From Pantanalinema sp. GBBB05 (GTDB taxonomy: Bacteria; Cyanobacteriota; Cyanobacteriia; Leptolyngbyales; Leptolyngbyaceae), in the NCBI GenBank assembly GCA_016743235.1, contig VRZD01000008.1, positions 144,958 to 208,957 on the forward strand: a DNA stretch of 64,000 nt, given 5' to 3'. The position numbers and the translations under genes were made by a program. The notes under the pieces were generated by a model. That model searched no databases. It was not told the origin of the DNA and saw only the letters and a program-made list of their open reading frames with translations. Shown piece after piece: positions 46,315 to 54,992 of this stretch; the stretch's first letter is position 1, and every line of letters begins with the position of its first letter.

Positions 46315-46491
46315 AAAAGCCTCTTAAAAACAGATAAGCAGCAAATGCAAGATATTTTTGGATGCAATAGAGAGGGTACTGATTTACTAAGTTCTCTACA
46401 TTTGACCGTAAGGACAAAAAATAAAAAATTGGTAAAAATCCCCATCTTCATTACAATTTCTTTGCAAAAGACTACATATCTTAACCTGCGA

Positions 46492-46878
46492 TTAGGCAGG
46501 CACATCCCAACCCAGAAGAGTAGAAAGTTGTTTAGAGAGAAAAGCGGGATCATCAGGATGGGTAATGACTCCAGCCACTTGATAGCGTTGGAGTTGTTGC
46601 AGGTTGAGCCATTTCGCTCTCGTTGCTAACAAGACGATCGGAATCATCTGAGTGGCAGGTTGCAATCGCAGTTGCTCTAACAGGGTAAATTGATGCAGCC
46701 CTGCCAGTGGCAAATCCATCACAATCCCATCCGGCTGTTTCAGGATAGCTTGCTGTAATCCATCGGCTGGCGAGGCGGCAGTAATCACATTCCACCCACC
46801 CAAATCACTTAAGCAAGCTTGTACAACCTCCAGCATGTTCGGTTCATGGTGGATCACCAAAATCGTTTTAGCGGTCAT
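46492..46878 (-). CDS. Degenerate response regulator receiver (pseudo-receiver)
   Basis: A 128-aa single-domain receiver related to the one at 47620 (shared VQACL.DL.GW, AAS, VAGVIT.P, LGW). It keeps the phospho-acceptor position, Asp55 (IVMDLPLAG), and Thr86, but the acidic pair Asp10-Asp11 is His10-His11 and the essential Lys107 is His107. Normal Mg-dependent phosphorylation is therefore unlikely. The three histidines plus Asp55 could bind a transition metal, an inference only. It lies 62 bases after the Hsp20-like gene and before the zinc-ribbon gene on the same strand. Confidence 0.85.
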   Translation of the reverse strand: MTAKTILVIHHEPNMLEVVQACLSDLGGWNVITAASPADGLQQAILKQPDGIVMDLPLAGLHQFTLLEQLRLQPATQMIPIVLLATRAKWLNLQQLQRYQVAGVITHPDDPAFLSKQLSTLLGWDVPA

Positions 46879-46940
46879 AGTTCGCGCAGGTCACTCTGGA
46901 TAATTGACGCCGGAAGAATTGGGGAGCAACGAATATGAAC

Positions 46941-47408
46941 TTACGCCGGGTGCAGCCTCGGTTGGCTAGGCAATCCCAGTTCAACCCGCACTTTAGCCGA
47001 CTGAGATTGGTCTTGCTTGAAAAACTGAAGGGTCAACACCTGCTCCTCTAGAGAGACTTGCGCTGTTTCTGGATCAATCGAACCAGGCAAAGGAATTAAA
47101 CTCTGAAAGTGGGAGGGACGAAAACATCCCTGGATTTCCGCTCCCTTTGCCCACTGTCCTTGAATTAATACTGTGTCCGGCGAAATTTCTATGTCCAGTG
47201 TGGTGATCTGCCCATCTGTCAGCACCACGGTGAGAATCATTTGAGTATGATTTGCAGCGATCGAAACGTTAGCGATTGACAGATCTGAACTATTGCCAAC
47301 CCATAGTGTGGATTGCTGACAATTTTCTAGAAGACTAGCCAGAGAATCTTGAATAAGTTGATTGAAAAAATTCAACGTGTGGATGGATTGTAAAGACAGA
47401 GTAGTCAT
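46941..47408 (-). CDS. Divergent Hsp20/alpha-crystallin-like protein
   Basis: A 155-aa protein. Its N-terminal third is helical. Residues about 50-145 form a beta-rich alpha-crystallin-like domain (MILTVVLTDGQITTLDIEISPDTVLIQGQW, FRPSHFQSLIPLPGSIDPETAQVSLEEQVLTLQFFK), following the order of Hsp20 (LPG..D...A...L..GVL.I). The usual GVL is EQVL. Small heat-shock proteins hold unfolded proteins; this one is embedded in a signalling cluster, between two receiver genes, so it may be specialised. ATG at 47408. A hairpin lies between it and the upstream receiver gene (47501-47530). Confidence 0.75.
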   Translation of the reverse strand: MTTLSLQSIHTLNFFNQLIQDSLASLLENCQQSTLWVGNSSDLSIANVSIAANHTQMILTVVLTDGQITTLDIEISPDTVLIQGQWAKGAEIQGCFRPSHFQSLIPLPGSIDPETAQVSLEEQVLTLQFFKQDQSQSAKVRVELGLPSQPRLHPA

Positions 47409-47500
47409 GGATTTGTGAGCATGATTTAAGACAGCAGTAAATCAGAGATCTATCCAAACCGATCTCCATCGTTCCGATCTACAAATTTGTAAAGAGAATT

Positions 47501-47530
47501 GTGAAGGACATTGAATTAAATATCCTTCAC
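47501..47530 (-). terminator. Hairpin between receiver gene and Hsp20-like gene
   Basis: GTGAAGGA (47501-47508) and TCCTTCAC (47523-47530) form an eight-base stem with a 14-base AT-rich loop, about 90 bases past the receiver stop. On the minus strand a T/C-rich run follows. It may end or attenuate the kinase-receiver transcript. Confidence 0.4.
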
Positions 47531-47619
47531 AAACGAATGGGATAGATAGATACGTAAGAGCAGGCTAAAGAATAATGGTAAAAAACTGGTAAAGATTTAC
47601 TCTCGATCGCGAGAAATCA

Positions 47620-48000
47620 TTAGAGCGCCCATCCTAAAACCTCCGCAATTTCCTCCGTTAGAGTCAGGGGTTCGATCGGTTTGGTAATTACACCAGCCAC
47701 TCCCAATCGAGCAAACCGATCGCGATCAGTGGGTAGAACCTTTGCCGTCAAGAAAATGACTGGAATGGCTTGAGTCACTGGATTAGCTTGCAACTGTTCA
47801 TAGACTTCAAAGCCATTCATCTCCGGCATTGACACATCTAACACGATCGCATCAATCCCCTCTGACTGAGCCAACTGTAAACATTCTGTACCCGAGGCAG
47901 CGACTCGCGTTTCCCAACCTGCCAAATCCTCTAAACATGCCTGTACCAGTTCGCGGAGGCGTTCTTCATCATCAACCACTAAAATCCGTCGAGCCATCAT
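47620..48000 (-). CDS. Single-domain response regulator (RcaF-like position)
   Basis: A 126-aa receiver with all key residues: Asp10-Asp11 (VVDDEE), phospho-acceptor Asp55 (VLDVSMPEMNG), Thr85 (FLTAK) and Lys107 (ITKPIEP). No output domain, so it would shuttle phosphate. Its ATG overlaps the stop region of the upstream kinase by four bases (47997-48000), so the two are co-translated and are almost certainly partners. With the REC-wHTH-HPt-REC-REC regulator two genes upstream this matches the RcaE-RcaF-RcaC relay set. The same family is used widely in cyanobacteria, so the name RcaF is not given outright. Confidence 0.9.
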   Translation of the reverse strand: MMARRILVVDDEERLRELVQACLEDLAGWETRVAASGTECLQLAQSEGIDAIVLDVSMPEMNGFEVYEQLQANPVTQAIPVIFLTAKVLPTDRDRFARLGVAGVITKPIEPLTLTEEIAEVLGWAL

Positions 48001-50189
48001 GCCCCATCCTCTTGCGGTAGTGTAAAGAAAAATGTACTGCCTGCCTCTGAACTACTTTCCACCCAAATTTGCCCCCCATGCTGCTCAATGATACTGCGAC
48101 AGATGGCTAACCCTAACCCAGTACCACCTTTAGCACGGGAATCAGAGGCATCTACTTGCTGAAATCGTTCAAAGATCGTTTCCAGTTTTTCGGGGGGGAT
48201 GCCACGACCTTGATCTTTAACGGCAAAGAGGATATCAGGGGATGAGGAAGGTGGGGAAGAGGAGGTGGTGGGGAAGGAGGGGGAAGCAATAGGAGGAGCG
48301 ATCGTGTCGCTAGGTTGGGCGCTGAGCCAGATCGTGCCGCCGGACGGTGAAAATTTGATGGCGTTGCTTAACAGGTTCGTCAGAGTTTGCAAAATCGCAT
48401 CGGCAGCGACCCAGACTTCGACATGGGTTGGCACAATAGTGAGGGTAATCTGTTGCTGGGTGGCAAGGACTTGCACACTATCGACTGCCTGTTGCATTAA
48501 ATCGATCGCTTGACAGTGGGTTTTCTCTAAAACAGCTCGTCCAGATTCTAAGCGTTCTAAATCGAGAATATCGTTGACCAAATTGACTAATCGATTGGTG
48601 TCAATCAAGGCAATCTCAATCATCCGTTGAAATTTAGCCGGTTTTTGATTGTAAATTCCGGTTTTTAATAAGCCTAACGAGAGTTGAATAGCCGCCAAAG
48701 GAGTACGCAGTTCATGACTGACAATGCCAATAAATTCACTTTTGATTTGTTCAATCTTTTTACGTTCAGTGATATCTAAGACGATCGTACCTACCGCGAT
48801 CGCTTGGTTGATGTCGGCAAAAATAGGGAAGTAAGAGACTAACCAATCCCGTTGGATGCCTGGTTGGCTAGGAATTGTCCCGGATAACTCTAGATTAGAA
48901 ATGGGTTGTCCCGTAGCAATGACTTGTTGCAGTTGCGGCATTAATTCAGCCGCCAGAGTAGGTAATAGTTCGGCACTAGATTTCGCGAAATCAGCTGAGA
49001 TCGGAATGCCATTAATGTCTGCTAAGGCTTGATTAAGTTTGAGGTAGCGTAGATGTTGGTCATGAATACATAAACCAATATTGGCAGTGGAGGCCGCATT
49101 AAAGAAGCCATCTAATAATTGTTCTCGTTGCAAAAGTTCCCGTTGCAATCGGGCACGATCGCTCAACTCCTGCTGTAAGCGATCGTTGGTCTGAGTAAGT
49201 TCGGTCGTGCGATCGGTAACTCGTTGTTCTAGCTGACTATTCAGTTGTTGCAGAGCCTGTTCAATCTGTCTTCGCTCTGTTAGTTCGGTCTGAAGTTGCT
49301 CAAATAAGGCCGCTTGCTGAATTGCAATCCCCGATTGGGCAGCTAACTGTTGCAACAATTCAATTTCTGAAGGTTGCCAGTGCCGAGGCGCCGCACAGTG
49401 ATGGGCAATCAGGAGCCCCCAAAGACTTTCTCCTAACAAAATGGGGACAACTAGATTTGCTCGCACTTGGAAACCAGATAGCAGATTGAGATGGCACTCT
49501 CCAATTCCCGCCGTATAGATATCGGCTTTTGCGGTCACTAAACCCTGCTGAAATGGCTCAATATACTGCTGTCCAAAACAGGGGTCATTGATCTCAGTCG
49601 ATAAAATAGCTTTCCATTCAGAATCTACCGATTCCACCGCCACCGTCCCACTCCAACTAGGGGCAAACTGGAAAATGATCACTCGATCGGTTTGGAGATA
49701 GTGCCGGACTTCATCCACCGTCGTCTGCAAAATCTCTTGTAGGTGCAGCGATCGTCGGATCCGTTGCGACATTTCCATAATCAACCGCTGCTGCTCTAAT
49801 CGCTGTTGCAGCAAGTTCTGCCCATACTGACATTCTGCAATATCACTACCCACCTCTACCCCAGGGCGGTTCTGGGTTCGGTGAGTTAGCCAATCGCTGC
49901 CAAAGGTGATCAGGAGGAATAAACCCAGTTGACCTAACGTTTCCGGGTCAGCCAGGGTGAATTGGTAACGGGGTGGTAACCAAACATAGTTAATCACTAG
50001 AGTTGCCAGCACCGCCGCCAAAATTCCCGATCGCCAGCTACCATACCCTGTACTGATCAAGACAGCCAAACAAAACCAGCTACTAATACTACGAGAGAAC
50101 CACGGTTCCAGCCCGAGCGTTAACAGGAGAGCGATCGCAGTGGAACTGAACGCCATGGCGTAAGGTAGAACGGGTCGATAACCTCTCAT
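47997..50189 (-). CDS. Cyanobacteriochrome-type histidine kinase (DXCF GAF), DUF4118-like membrane N-terminus
   Basis: A 730-aa kinase. Residues 8-100 form about four helices of the KdpD-type DUF4118 module (VLATLVINYVWLPPRYQFTLADPE). The GAF domain (about 135-300) is a cyanobacteriochrome type: canonical Cys232-His233 in AGIGECHLNLLSGFQVRANLVVPI, plus Cys204 in a DPCF motif (202-205), the second cysteine of the DXCF subfamily. Coiled coil, PAS (about 355-480), HisKA (SHELRTPL) and HATPase (VKDQGRGIPPEKLETIFERF, GTGLGLAICRSII) follow. It should sense light through a bound bilin; dual-Cys GAFs often respond to violet, blue or green. It starts 26 bases after the upstream regulator stop and overlaps the receiver gene by four bases. 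Confidence 0.9.
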   Translation of the reverse strand: MRGYRPVLPYAMAFSSTAIALLLTLGLEPWFSRSISSWFCLAVLISTGYGSWRSGILAAVLATLVINYVWLPPRYQFTLADPETLGQLGLFLLITFGSDWLTHRTQNRPGVEVGSDIAECQYGQNLLQQRLEQQRLIMEMSQRIRRSLHLQEILQTTVDEVRHYLQTDRVIIFQFAPSWSGTVAVESVDSEWKAILSTEINDPCFGQQYIEPFQQGLVTAKADIYTAGIGECHLNLLSGFQVRANLVVPILLGESLWGLLIAHHCAAPRHWQPSEIELLQQLAAQSGIAIQQAALFEQLQTELTERRQIEQALQQLNSQLEQRVTDRTTELTQTNDRLQQELSDRARLQRELLQREQLLDGFFNAASTANIGLCIHDQHLRYLKLNQALADINGIPISADFAKSSAELLPTLAAELMPQLQQVIATGQPISNLELSGTIPSQPGIQRDWLVSYFPIFADINQAIAVGTIVLDITERKKIEQIKSEFIGIVSHELRTPLAAIQLSLGLLKTGIYNQKPAKFQRMIEIALIDTNRLVNLVNDILDLERLESGRAVLEKTHCQAIDLMQQAVDSVQVLATQQQITLTIVPTHVEVWVAADAILQTLTNLLSNAIKFSPSGGTIWLSAQPSDTIAPPIASPSFPTTSSSPPSSSPDILFAVKDQGRGIPPEKLETIFERFQQVDASDSRAKGGTGLGLAICRSIIEQHGGQIWVESSSEAGSTFFFTLPQEDGA

Positions 50190-50215
50190 ATTTTTCTCTT
50201 GCTATATATATTAAT

Positions 50216-52120
50216 TTAGCTGGGTTGTTCTTGACGCGATCGAGTTCGTTCAATTCGGCTGAGTACTCGCGTTACCAACTCTGGTCCCAACACAGGTTTA
50301 GTAATAAAATCATCTGCTCCTGCGGCAAAGGCTTGTTGTAAGGAGTCAGCATCGGTATGGGCAGTCACCACCAAAATTGGTAAATCCCCCCATTGTGCAT
50401 CCTGCCGTACTACCTGACACAGCTCTAACCCGCTCACTAGGGGCATTTCTAGATCTAGTACTACTAAGTCGGGGGCACTGGTGACTAATACCTGCCAAAA
50501 GCGTTGTGGTTCCGTTAAAGTAATCACATCTAAGCCCCAGGGGGTTAGCACGGCTGAGAGAGCAGCCAGGCTTGTCGCATCATCGTCTACAATCAATACT
50601 TTTGCTTCTGAAATAGTAGGAGATGGCAAGGTATGGGCAATCGCTTGAAAAATCTGTTCGGCTGTGGCTGGCTTATGGAGGAACTGCCGTGCTCCTAATC
50701 GGGAAACCGCTAAACGATCGGCTAAACTGTCACGTCCAGTAAAAATAATTACGGGCAGATGGGGCAAACGTTCAGACAATTCGTGCAACAGGGTTAAGCC
50801 ATCTTCCTGTGTCTGAGGAAAGCTTAAATCTAGCAATACGATATCTGGACTAGATAAGGCTAGTCGGGCTCGGGCGGTGGTCAGGTCAGGAGCTACTTTC
50901 AGCCGAATCCCCCAGGATGCAGCTTCTGCCTGCAAGCGTTCTGTCAACGCCGTGTCATCGTCAATCACCAGCACCCGATAATTCTGCAAGATGGATACTG
51001 GGGCAATAACTGCCAGTTGAGGAGATTGAGTCAGTTCTTGCTGCAACGCTGTCACTAGCTGTGCAAACTGAGTAATTTCTTCTGAGGTTAAGCTACGATC
51101 GCGAAGCAGCAAATGTTCCAGCGATCGTGCCAACTTAGAGCCTTCAGGGTAACCAAAGGATGCCATCGACCCTGCCAGTTTATGCGCTTCTTGCTTGGCT
51201 GTTTGCTGCAATTCTGGCTGAATTTCGTTGACCAGTAAGGCAGCCTTCGCTTGTTCTAGGATGGCAATCTGCTCTTGAAACGAATCCCGAAATCGCTTCA
51301 GAATGCGGTTCACTGCCGCCATATTTTTGGAGCGAGATTTGGTTTGGTAAGGGGAACGATGGTCGGTAGTGTGTTCTGGTTGGTTGGTTACCTCTGCTCG
51401 TTGAGGGGCGGGTTTCAAGCGGTAGCCCATACCATACACCGTTTCGAGTAAGTCATCCGTCAACCCACCAGCCCGAAGTTTTTTCCGCACATCTTTCACA
51501 TGTGTGACGATCGCCCGTTCTGTTGGCGCATCATCAAATCCCCATAAGCGATCGAGAATGGCACTGCGGCTAAAAATGCGATCGGGATGACGCAAAAACA
51601 GTTCCAACAAGTTATACTCTGTCGCTGTCAGCGGAATCACCTGTTCTCCTACTGCTACCCGTCCCGCTACCAGGTCTACACAAAGGCTACCCCAGGTTAA
51701 GGTCGAAGTAGGATGGCGATCAGTGGAAGCAATTGTGGCTGTTTTAGCTGTACCCGCTGCGGCACTCCGCCGTAATAAAGCCCGCAGCTTTGCCAGTAAT
51801 GCTTCAGGAGTATAAGGTTTGATGACATAATCATCCGCTCCAGCATCTAATCCAGCAACAATTTCAGCGTCCGAAGTGTAGCTCGTCAGTAACAAAATGG
51901 GTTTCTCATAGCCCTGCGATCGCAATTGCCGACATAAACTAATGCCATCTAACTTGGGAATCTGCAAATCCAATAGAATCAAGTCATAGTCCACAGCGCT
52001 AGCTAAATCTAATCCAGTTTGCCCATCCACCGCTAAATTGATCATGTAATGGTTAGCAGTCAGCATTTCTGCCAATGCTGTACTCATCACCGTATCATCC
52101 TCAACCAGCAGGATCTTCAT
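50216..52120 (-). CDS. REC-wHTH-HPt-REC-REC regulator, RcaC-like
   Basis: A 634-aa multi-step phosphorelay transcription factor. Receiver 1 (1-118) has Asp51 (LILLDLQIPKLDG). An OmpR/PhoB winged helix (about 140-237) has LTATEYNLLELFLRHPDRIFSRSAILDRLW and VYGMGYRL. An HPt domain (about 270-365) has His313 in EAHKLAGSMASFG. Receiver 2 (380-500) has Asp431; receiver 3 (505-630) has Asp556 and TKPV. RcaC, the chromatic-acclimation regulator of phycocyanin genes, has the same order from receiver to HPt to C-terminal receiver and the same Asp51, with similar length. It is the first gene of an operon with a light-sensing kinase and a single receiver. Similar multi-domain regulators with other jobs exist. 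Confidence 0.88.
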   Translation of the reverse strand: MKILLVEDDTVMSTALAEMLTANHYMINLAVDGQTGLDLASAVDYDLILLDLQIPKLDGISLCRQLRSQGYEKPILLLTSYTSDAEIVAGLDAGADDYVIKPYTPEALLAKLRALLRRSAAAGTAKTATIASTDRHPTSTLTWGSLCVDLVAGRVAVGEQVIPLTATEYNLLELFLRHPDRIFSRSAILDRLWGFDDAPTERAIVTHVKDVRKKLRAGGLTDDLLETVYGMGYRLKPAPQRAEVTNQPEHTTDHRSPYQTKSRSKNMAAVNRILKRFRDSFQEQIAILEQAKAALLVNEIQPELQQTAKQEAHKLAGSMASFGYPEGSKLARSLEHLLLRDRSLTSEEITQFAQLVTALQQELTQSPQLAVIAPVSILQNYRVLVIDDDTALTERLQAEAASWGIRLKVAPDLTTARARLALSSPDIVLLDLSFPQTQEDGLTLLHELSERLPHLPVIIFTGRDSLADRLAVSRLGARQFLHKPATAEQIFQAIAHTLPSPTISEAKVLIVDDDATSLAALSAVLTPWGLDVITLTEPQRFWQVLVTSAPDLVVLDLEMPLVSGLELCQVVRQDAQWGDLPILVVTAHTDADSLQQAFAAGADDFITKPVLGPELVTRVLSRIERTRSRQEQPS

Positions 52121-52231
52121 GCATTACCTGAGTTGGATGCGATACAGCATAATCTACTCGATCGGGCAATGGCTTGGCTATCCTAATAATGTGGATCTTC
52201 ACCTACTTGCCCGTTATCAACATCTGACAAT

Positions 52232-52846
52232 ATGGATTATTCCATCGCGATCGCGACCCTAAAACGCACTGACTCAACGTTAGCTAGCTTAATTGAGCAG
52301 GTTGGGGAATGTCGCTTAGCTCAGGTGCAGCAGTCCGGGGATGTGCTGGCATGTATCGCCCGTTCAATCATCTACCAACAACTGTCAGGAAAAGCGGCAA
52401 GTACCATCTATCAACGCTTTCTTCAGCTTTATCCAGACCAGCCTTTTCCCACAGCAATCAACATTTTGGAAACACCAGATGACGTGTTGCGGAGTGCCGG
52501 AATTTCGCGATCGAAAGCCGTCTATCTCAAGGATCTAGCTCAGCAGGTTTTAAATGGATTACCCACCATCGCTGAGTTGACACAGATGGAGGATGAAGCG
52601 ATTATTCAAACCCTACTACCCATTAAAGGAGTTGGGCGCTGGACGGTGCAAATGCTGTTAATCTTTCGCCTGCACCGTTGGGATGTCTTACCTGTTGATG
52701 ATTTAGGCATTCGAGCAGGCATTCGCCGCACCTATCAGTTACCCGATTTACCCACAAAATCCCAAGTACAACAATTGGGACAACCCTGGCAACCCTATCG
52801 CACGATCGCCGCCTGGTATTTATGGCGCAGTCTGGAGCAACCTTAA
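52232..52846 (+). CDS. DNA-3-methyladenine glycosylase II (AlkA family)
   Basis: A 204-aa base-excision repair enzyme of the helix-hairpin-helix superfamily. ARSIIYQQLSGKAASTIYQRF is the family N-terminal helix pattern. The HhH motif LLPIKGVGRWTVQMLLIF (about 127-144) binds DNA, and the catalytic Asp is in DVLPVDDLGIR (Asp156/157). It lacks the N-terminal beta domain of E. coli AlkA, like the short bacterial forms. It removes alkylated purines. It is transcribed divergently from the RcaC-like regulator, 111 bases apart, with no sign of a functional link. Confidence 0.92.
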   Translation: MDYSIAIATLKRTDSTLASLIEQVGECRLAQVQQSGDVLACIARSIIYQQLSGKAASTIYQRFLQLYPDQPFPTAINILETPDDVLRSAGISRSKAVYLKDLAQQVLNGLPTIAELTQMEDEAIIQTLLPIKGVGRWTVQMLLIFRLHRWDVLPVDDLGIRAGIRRTYQLPDLPTKSQVQQLGQPWQPYRTIAAWYLWRSLEQP

Positions 52847-52959
52847 GGCAGGCGCTCCTACCAAAGACCATAAATAACTTTACGGTTGCCTATTGCTAGC
52901 CGCGCTTTGACCCAAAATGGCTGCAACATTCAATGGTCGATCGACCTACAGTTGCAGAT

Positions 52960-54165
52960 TCAGACTTTGGTGAAGTTTGCTGGATCTTGATCCCGTCGAT
53001 GCTTAACCGGAATCGGAGTTCCTTGCCCATCACCTGCTAAAGTAGCCGTTTCTTCCAGAGCGGTTCTCAGGCGTTTAGCCGCATAGATTGACATATCCCG
53101 TGGCACACTAATGCGATCGCGCAAATATCGTAGTGCCGAGTCTGAGCCGGGGGGTGGGGCACAACTTTCACCCGTCATCATTAAGGTCAGGGCACAGCGC
53201 AATGCTTGATCAAAGACCTGATCATCGGCTGGATTAACGCGAATCATGTTGGCATGGTGCTTAATTACCCGATGCAGGGCTTCCTGACGAGAATTGGCTG
53301 GTTCTGGATAGGTCACATCTGGCAAGCCAAACCAGGGTCCGTGATCCACTCGCCGTTGATTGAAGCGGGTTTGCGGTTCGCTATTTTCCCAACAGCCCCC
53401 CATCTGGGGTGGCAAATCATGGGCGTGGGTATGGAAATCACTTTGGGTACCGCGATAGGTCGATCGACTTTCCATCGCCGCAAACCAGTCTGCCAATCGA
53501 GGATTGACCTCACGCATTGAGTAGCCTTTGTAATAATACAAACTGGCATTCATCCGTTCCACATAGGGCGTGAAGATGACATCCACTGTCCCAAACGTTT
53601 CTAAAAAATAGGGACCAGGAGTACTAGCCAAAGCATGTTCGACCTTATTGACCACTTCAATAAATTGGTCACGGTTCTGGCGTTCTTGTTGCGGCATGAT
53701 TGGGGGATAGCACAACCAGGCACACCAGGCTCTAAACAACAAGCGTTCCAGCCGTCGCAGAGACAGCACTTGGGAATCCTCCATCCCCTGTGCCAACGGA
53801 CCAAAGGCGTGTTCTAGGGCAAGCAAAATGTCATCACTTTCGGTAATCAGTTGCCCATCAAGTTCCAAGGCTGGCAACATGCCCGATCGCACTTTCCGCT
53901 TATACCAACTTTCCTTTTCCCCATAGCAAAACATGGTCACTTTTTCGATGCGATAGGGAATCTGTTTTTCTTCTAGCCACAGCCACACTTTCTGGCAGTA
54001 CGGACACCAAGCATGGTGATCGCGATAGAGGGTGACTCGCACTGCCGATTCACTCTGCCCAAATAACCGCAACCGAGCTTGAGCATTGGTCGGACCATTG
54101 ATGGGATCAATTTGCCAGTCGGTCAGGGCTGCCAGTTCTGTCCAAGTTAGCGGGGCAATGGTCAT
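52960..54165 (-). CDS. Glutathione S-transferase-like protein, long cyanobacterial form
   Basis: A 401-aa protein. Residues about 43-125 form a thioredoxin fold with Cys54-Pro-Tyr-Cys57 ([22 protein letters not shown], then [21 protein letters not shown]), the glutathione-binding region of the GST family, here with a two-Cys glutaredoxin-like centre. A helical GST C-terminal domain runs to about 260. The last 140 residues are an extension ([15 protein letters not shown]..., [23 protein letters not shown]) not found in short GSTs. Probably redox or detoxification; substrate unknown. Start ATG at 54165. Same strand as the NarL-type regulator upstream but 49 bases away, so a link is not certain. 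Confidence 0.85.
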   Translation of the reverse strand: MTIAPLTWTELAALTDWQIDPINGPTNAQARLRLFGQSESAVRVTLYRDHHAWCPYCQKVWLWLEEKQIPYRIEKVTMFCYGEKESWYKRKVRSGMLPALELDGQLITESDDILLALEHAFGPLAQGMEDSQVLSLRRLERLLFRAWCAWLCYPPIMPQQERQNRDQFIEVVNKVEHALASTPGPYFLETFGTVDVIFTPYVERMNASLYYYKGYSMREVNPRLADWFAAMESRSTYRGTQSDFHTHAHDLPPQMGGCWENSEPQTRFNQRRVDHGPWFGLPDVTYPEPANSRQEALHRVIKHHANMIRVNPADDQVFDQALRCALTLMMTGESCAPPPGSDSALRYLRDRISVPRDMSIYAAKRLRTALEETATLAGDGQGTPIPVKHRRDQDPANFTKV

Positions 54166-54214
54166 AGAGGTGTCCTGAATGATCTCTCAAAGTATTAGCT
54201 TACATCGGCTGTGA

Positions 54215-54883
54215 TCAGGATGGCACTTGCAATAACGGTAAAAAGGCACTGGCTAACATGGCGGCTTGCGTCCGATCTCGCACATTTAACTGACTGAGAA
54301 TGCGAGTCATGTGATTTTTGACTGTGCGTTCGGAAATAAACAATGATTCAGCAATCTCCCGATTGCTCGCACCTGCCACAATTAAACACAATACTTCTCG
54401 TTCTCTGGTCGTCAAGCCAGCCAGTTCAGGTGGGAGATGGGCAGGTTGAGTAGGAGTCAGGGGAGGGGGAGCTGCGATCGCTTTTTCTAGCAAACCAGGT
54501 CCCATTTGGGTATAGCCCTTATGCACCGCTCGAATGGCGGCAGCAAGATCATCGGAATGAGTGTCTTTCAGTAAATAGCCCTGTGCCCCTGCCCGAATGG
54601 CTTGAGAGACATAATCATCGTCATCAAAGGTCGTTAGTACTAACACCTTGATATCACTAAACTGTTGGCAAATCCGCCGGGTAGCGGCGACCCCATCCAT
54701 AATTGGCATCCGCACATCCATCAGCACCACATCAGGCTGTAAAGCTTCGACTTGCGCGATCGCTTGCTGCCCATTTTCTGCCTCACCAACGACCTCCAGA
54801 TCCGGTTTTGCTTCCAACAAGCTTTTTAAACCCTGCCGAATAATCATTTGATCATCGACCAGCAACAACCGAATTTTATCCAT
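54215..54883 (-). CDS. NarL/FixJ-type response regulator
   Basis: A 222-aa regulator. The receiver (about 1-120) has Asp10-Asp11 (LLVDDQ), phospho-acceptor Asp56 ([12 protein letters not shown]), LTTFDDD and the KDTHSDDL lysine. The LuxR-type helix-turn-helix (about 155-215) reads [40 protein letters not shown]. The ATG at 54883 gives the standard N-terminus ([11 protein letters not shown]); a longer frame to 54934 is possible. Its partner is the DesK-type kinase at 55817, but an unrelated AT-rich gene lies between them, which is unusual for this normally adjacent pair. The stimulus is unknown. Confidence 0.92.
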   Translation of the reverse strand: MDKIRLLLVDDQMIIRQGLKSLLEAKPDLEVVGEAENGQQAIAQVEALQPDVVLMDVRMPIMDGVAATRRICQQFSDIKVLVLTTFDDDDYVSQAIRAGAQGYLLKDTHSDDLAAAIRAVHKGYTQMGPGLLEKAIAAPPPLTPTQPAHLPPELAGLTTREREVLCLIVAGASNREIAESLFISERTVKNHMTRILSQLNVRDRTQAAMLASAFLPLLQVPS

Positions 54884-54992
54884 ATCTCTCATTTGCCACT
54901 TTACGAAAGAGTAGATTTCGTTAAAAGCTATCAATACTTAATACTGTCTAATTTTTAACAGTGACAGCCTTTTTGCATACTCATAATTTAAT

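Noticed and set aside
46173..46629. Two frames of 126 and 133 codons covering the zinc-ribbon gene
   Set aside because: Both are out-of-frame readings of 46135-46314 and the pseudo-receiver gene; the 59-codon frame has the ribosome-binding site and cysteine pattern.
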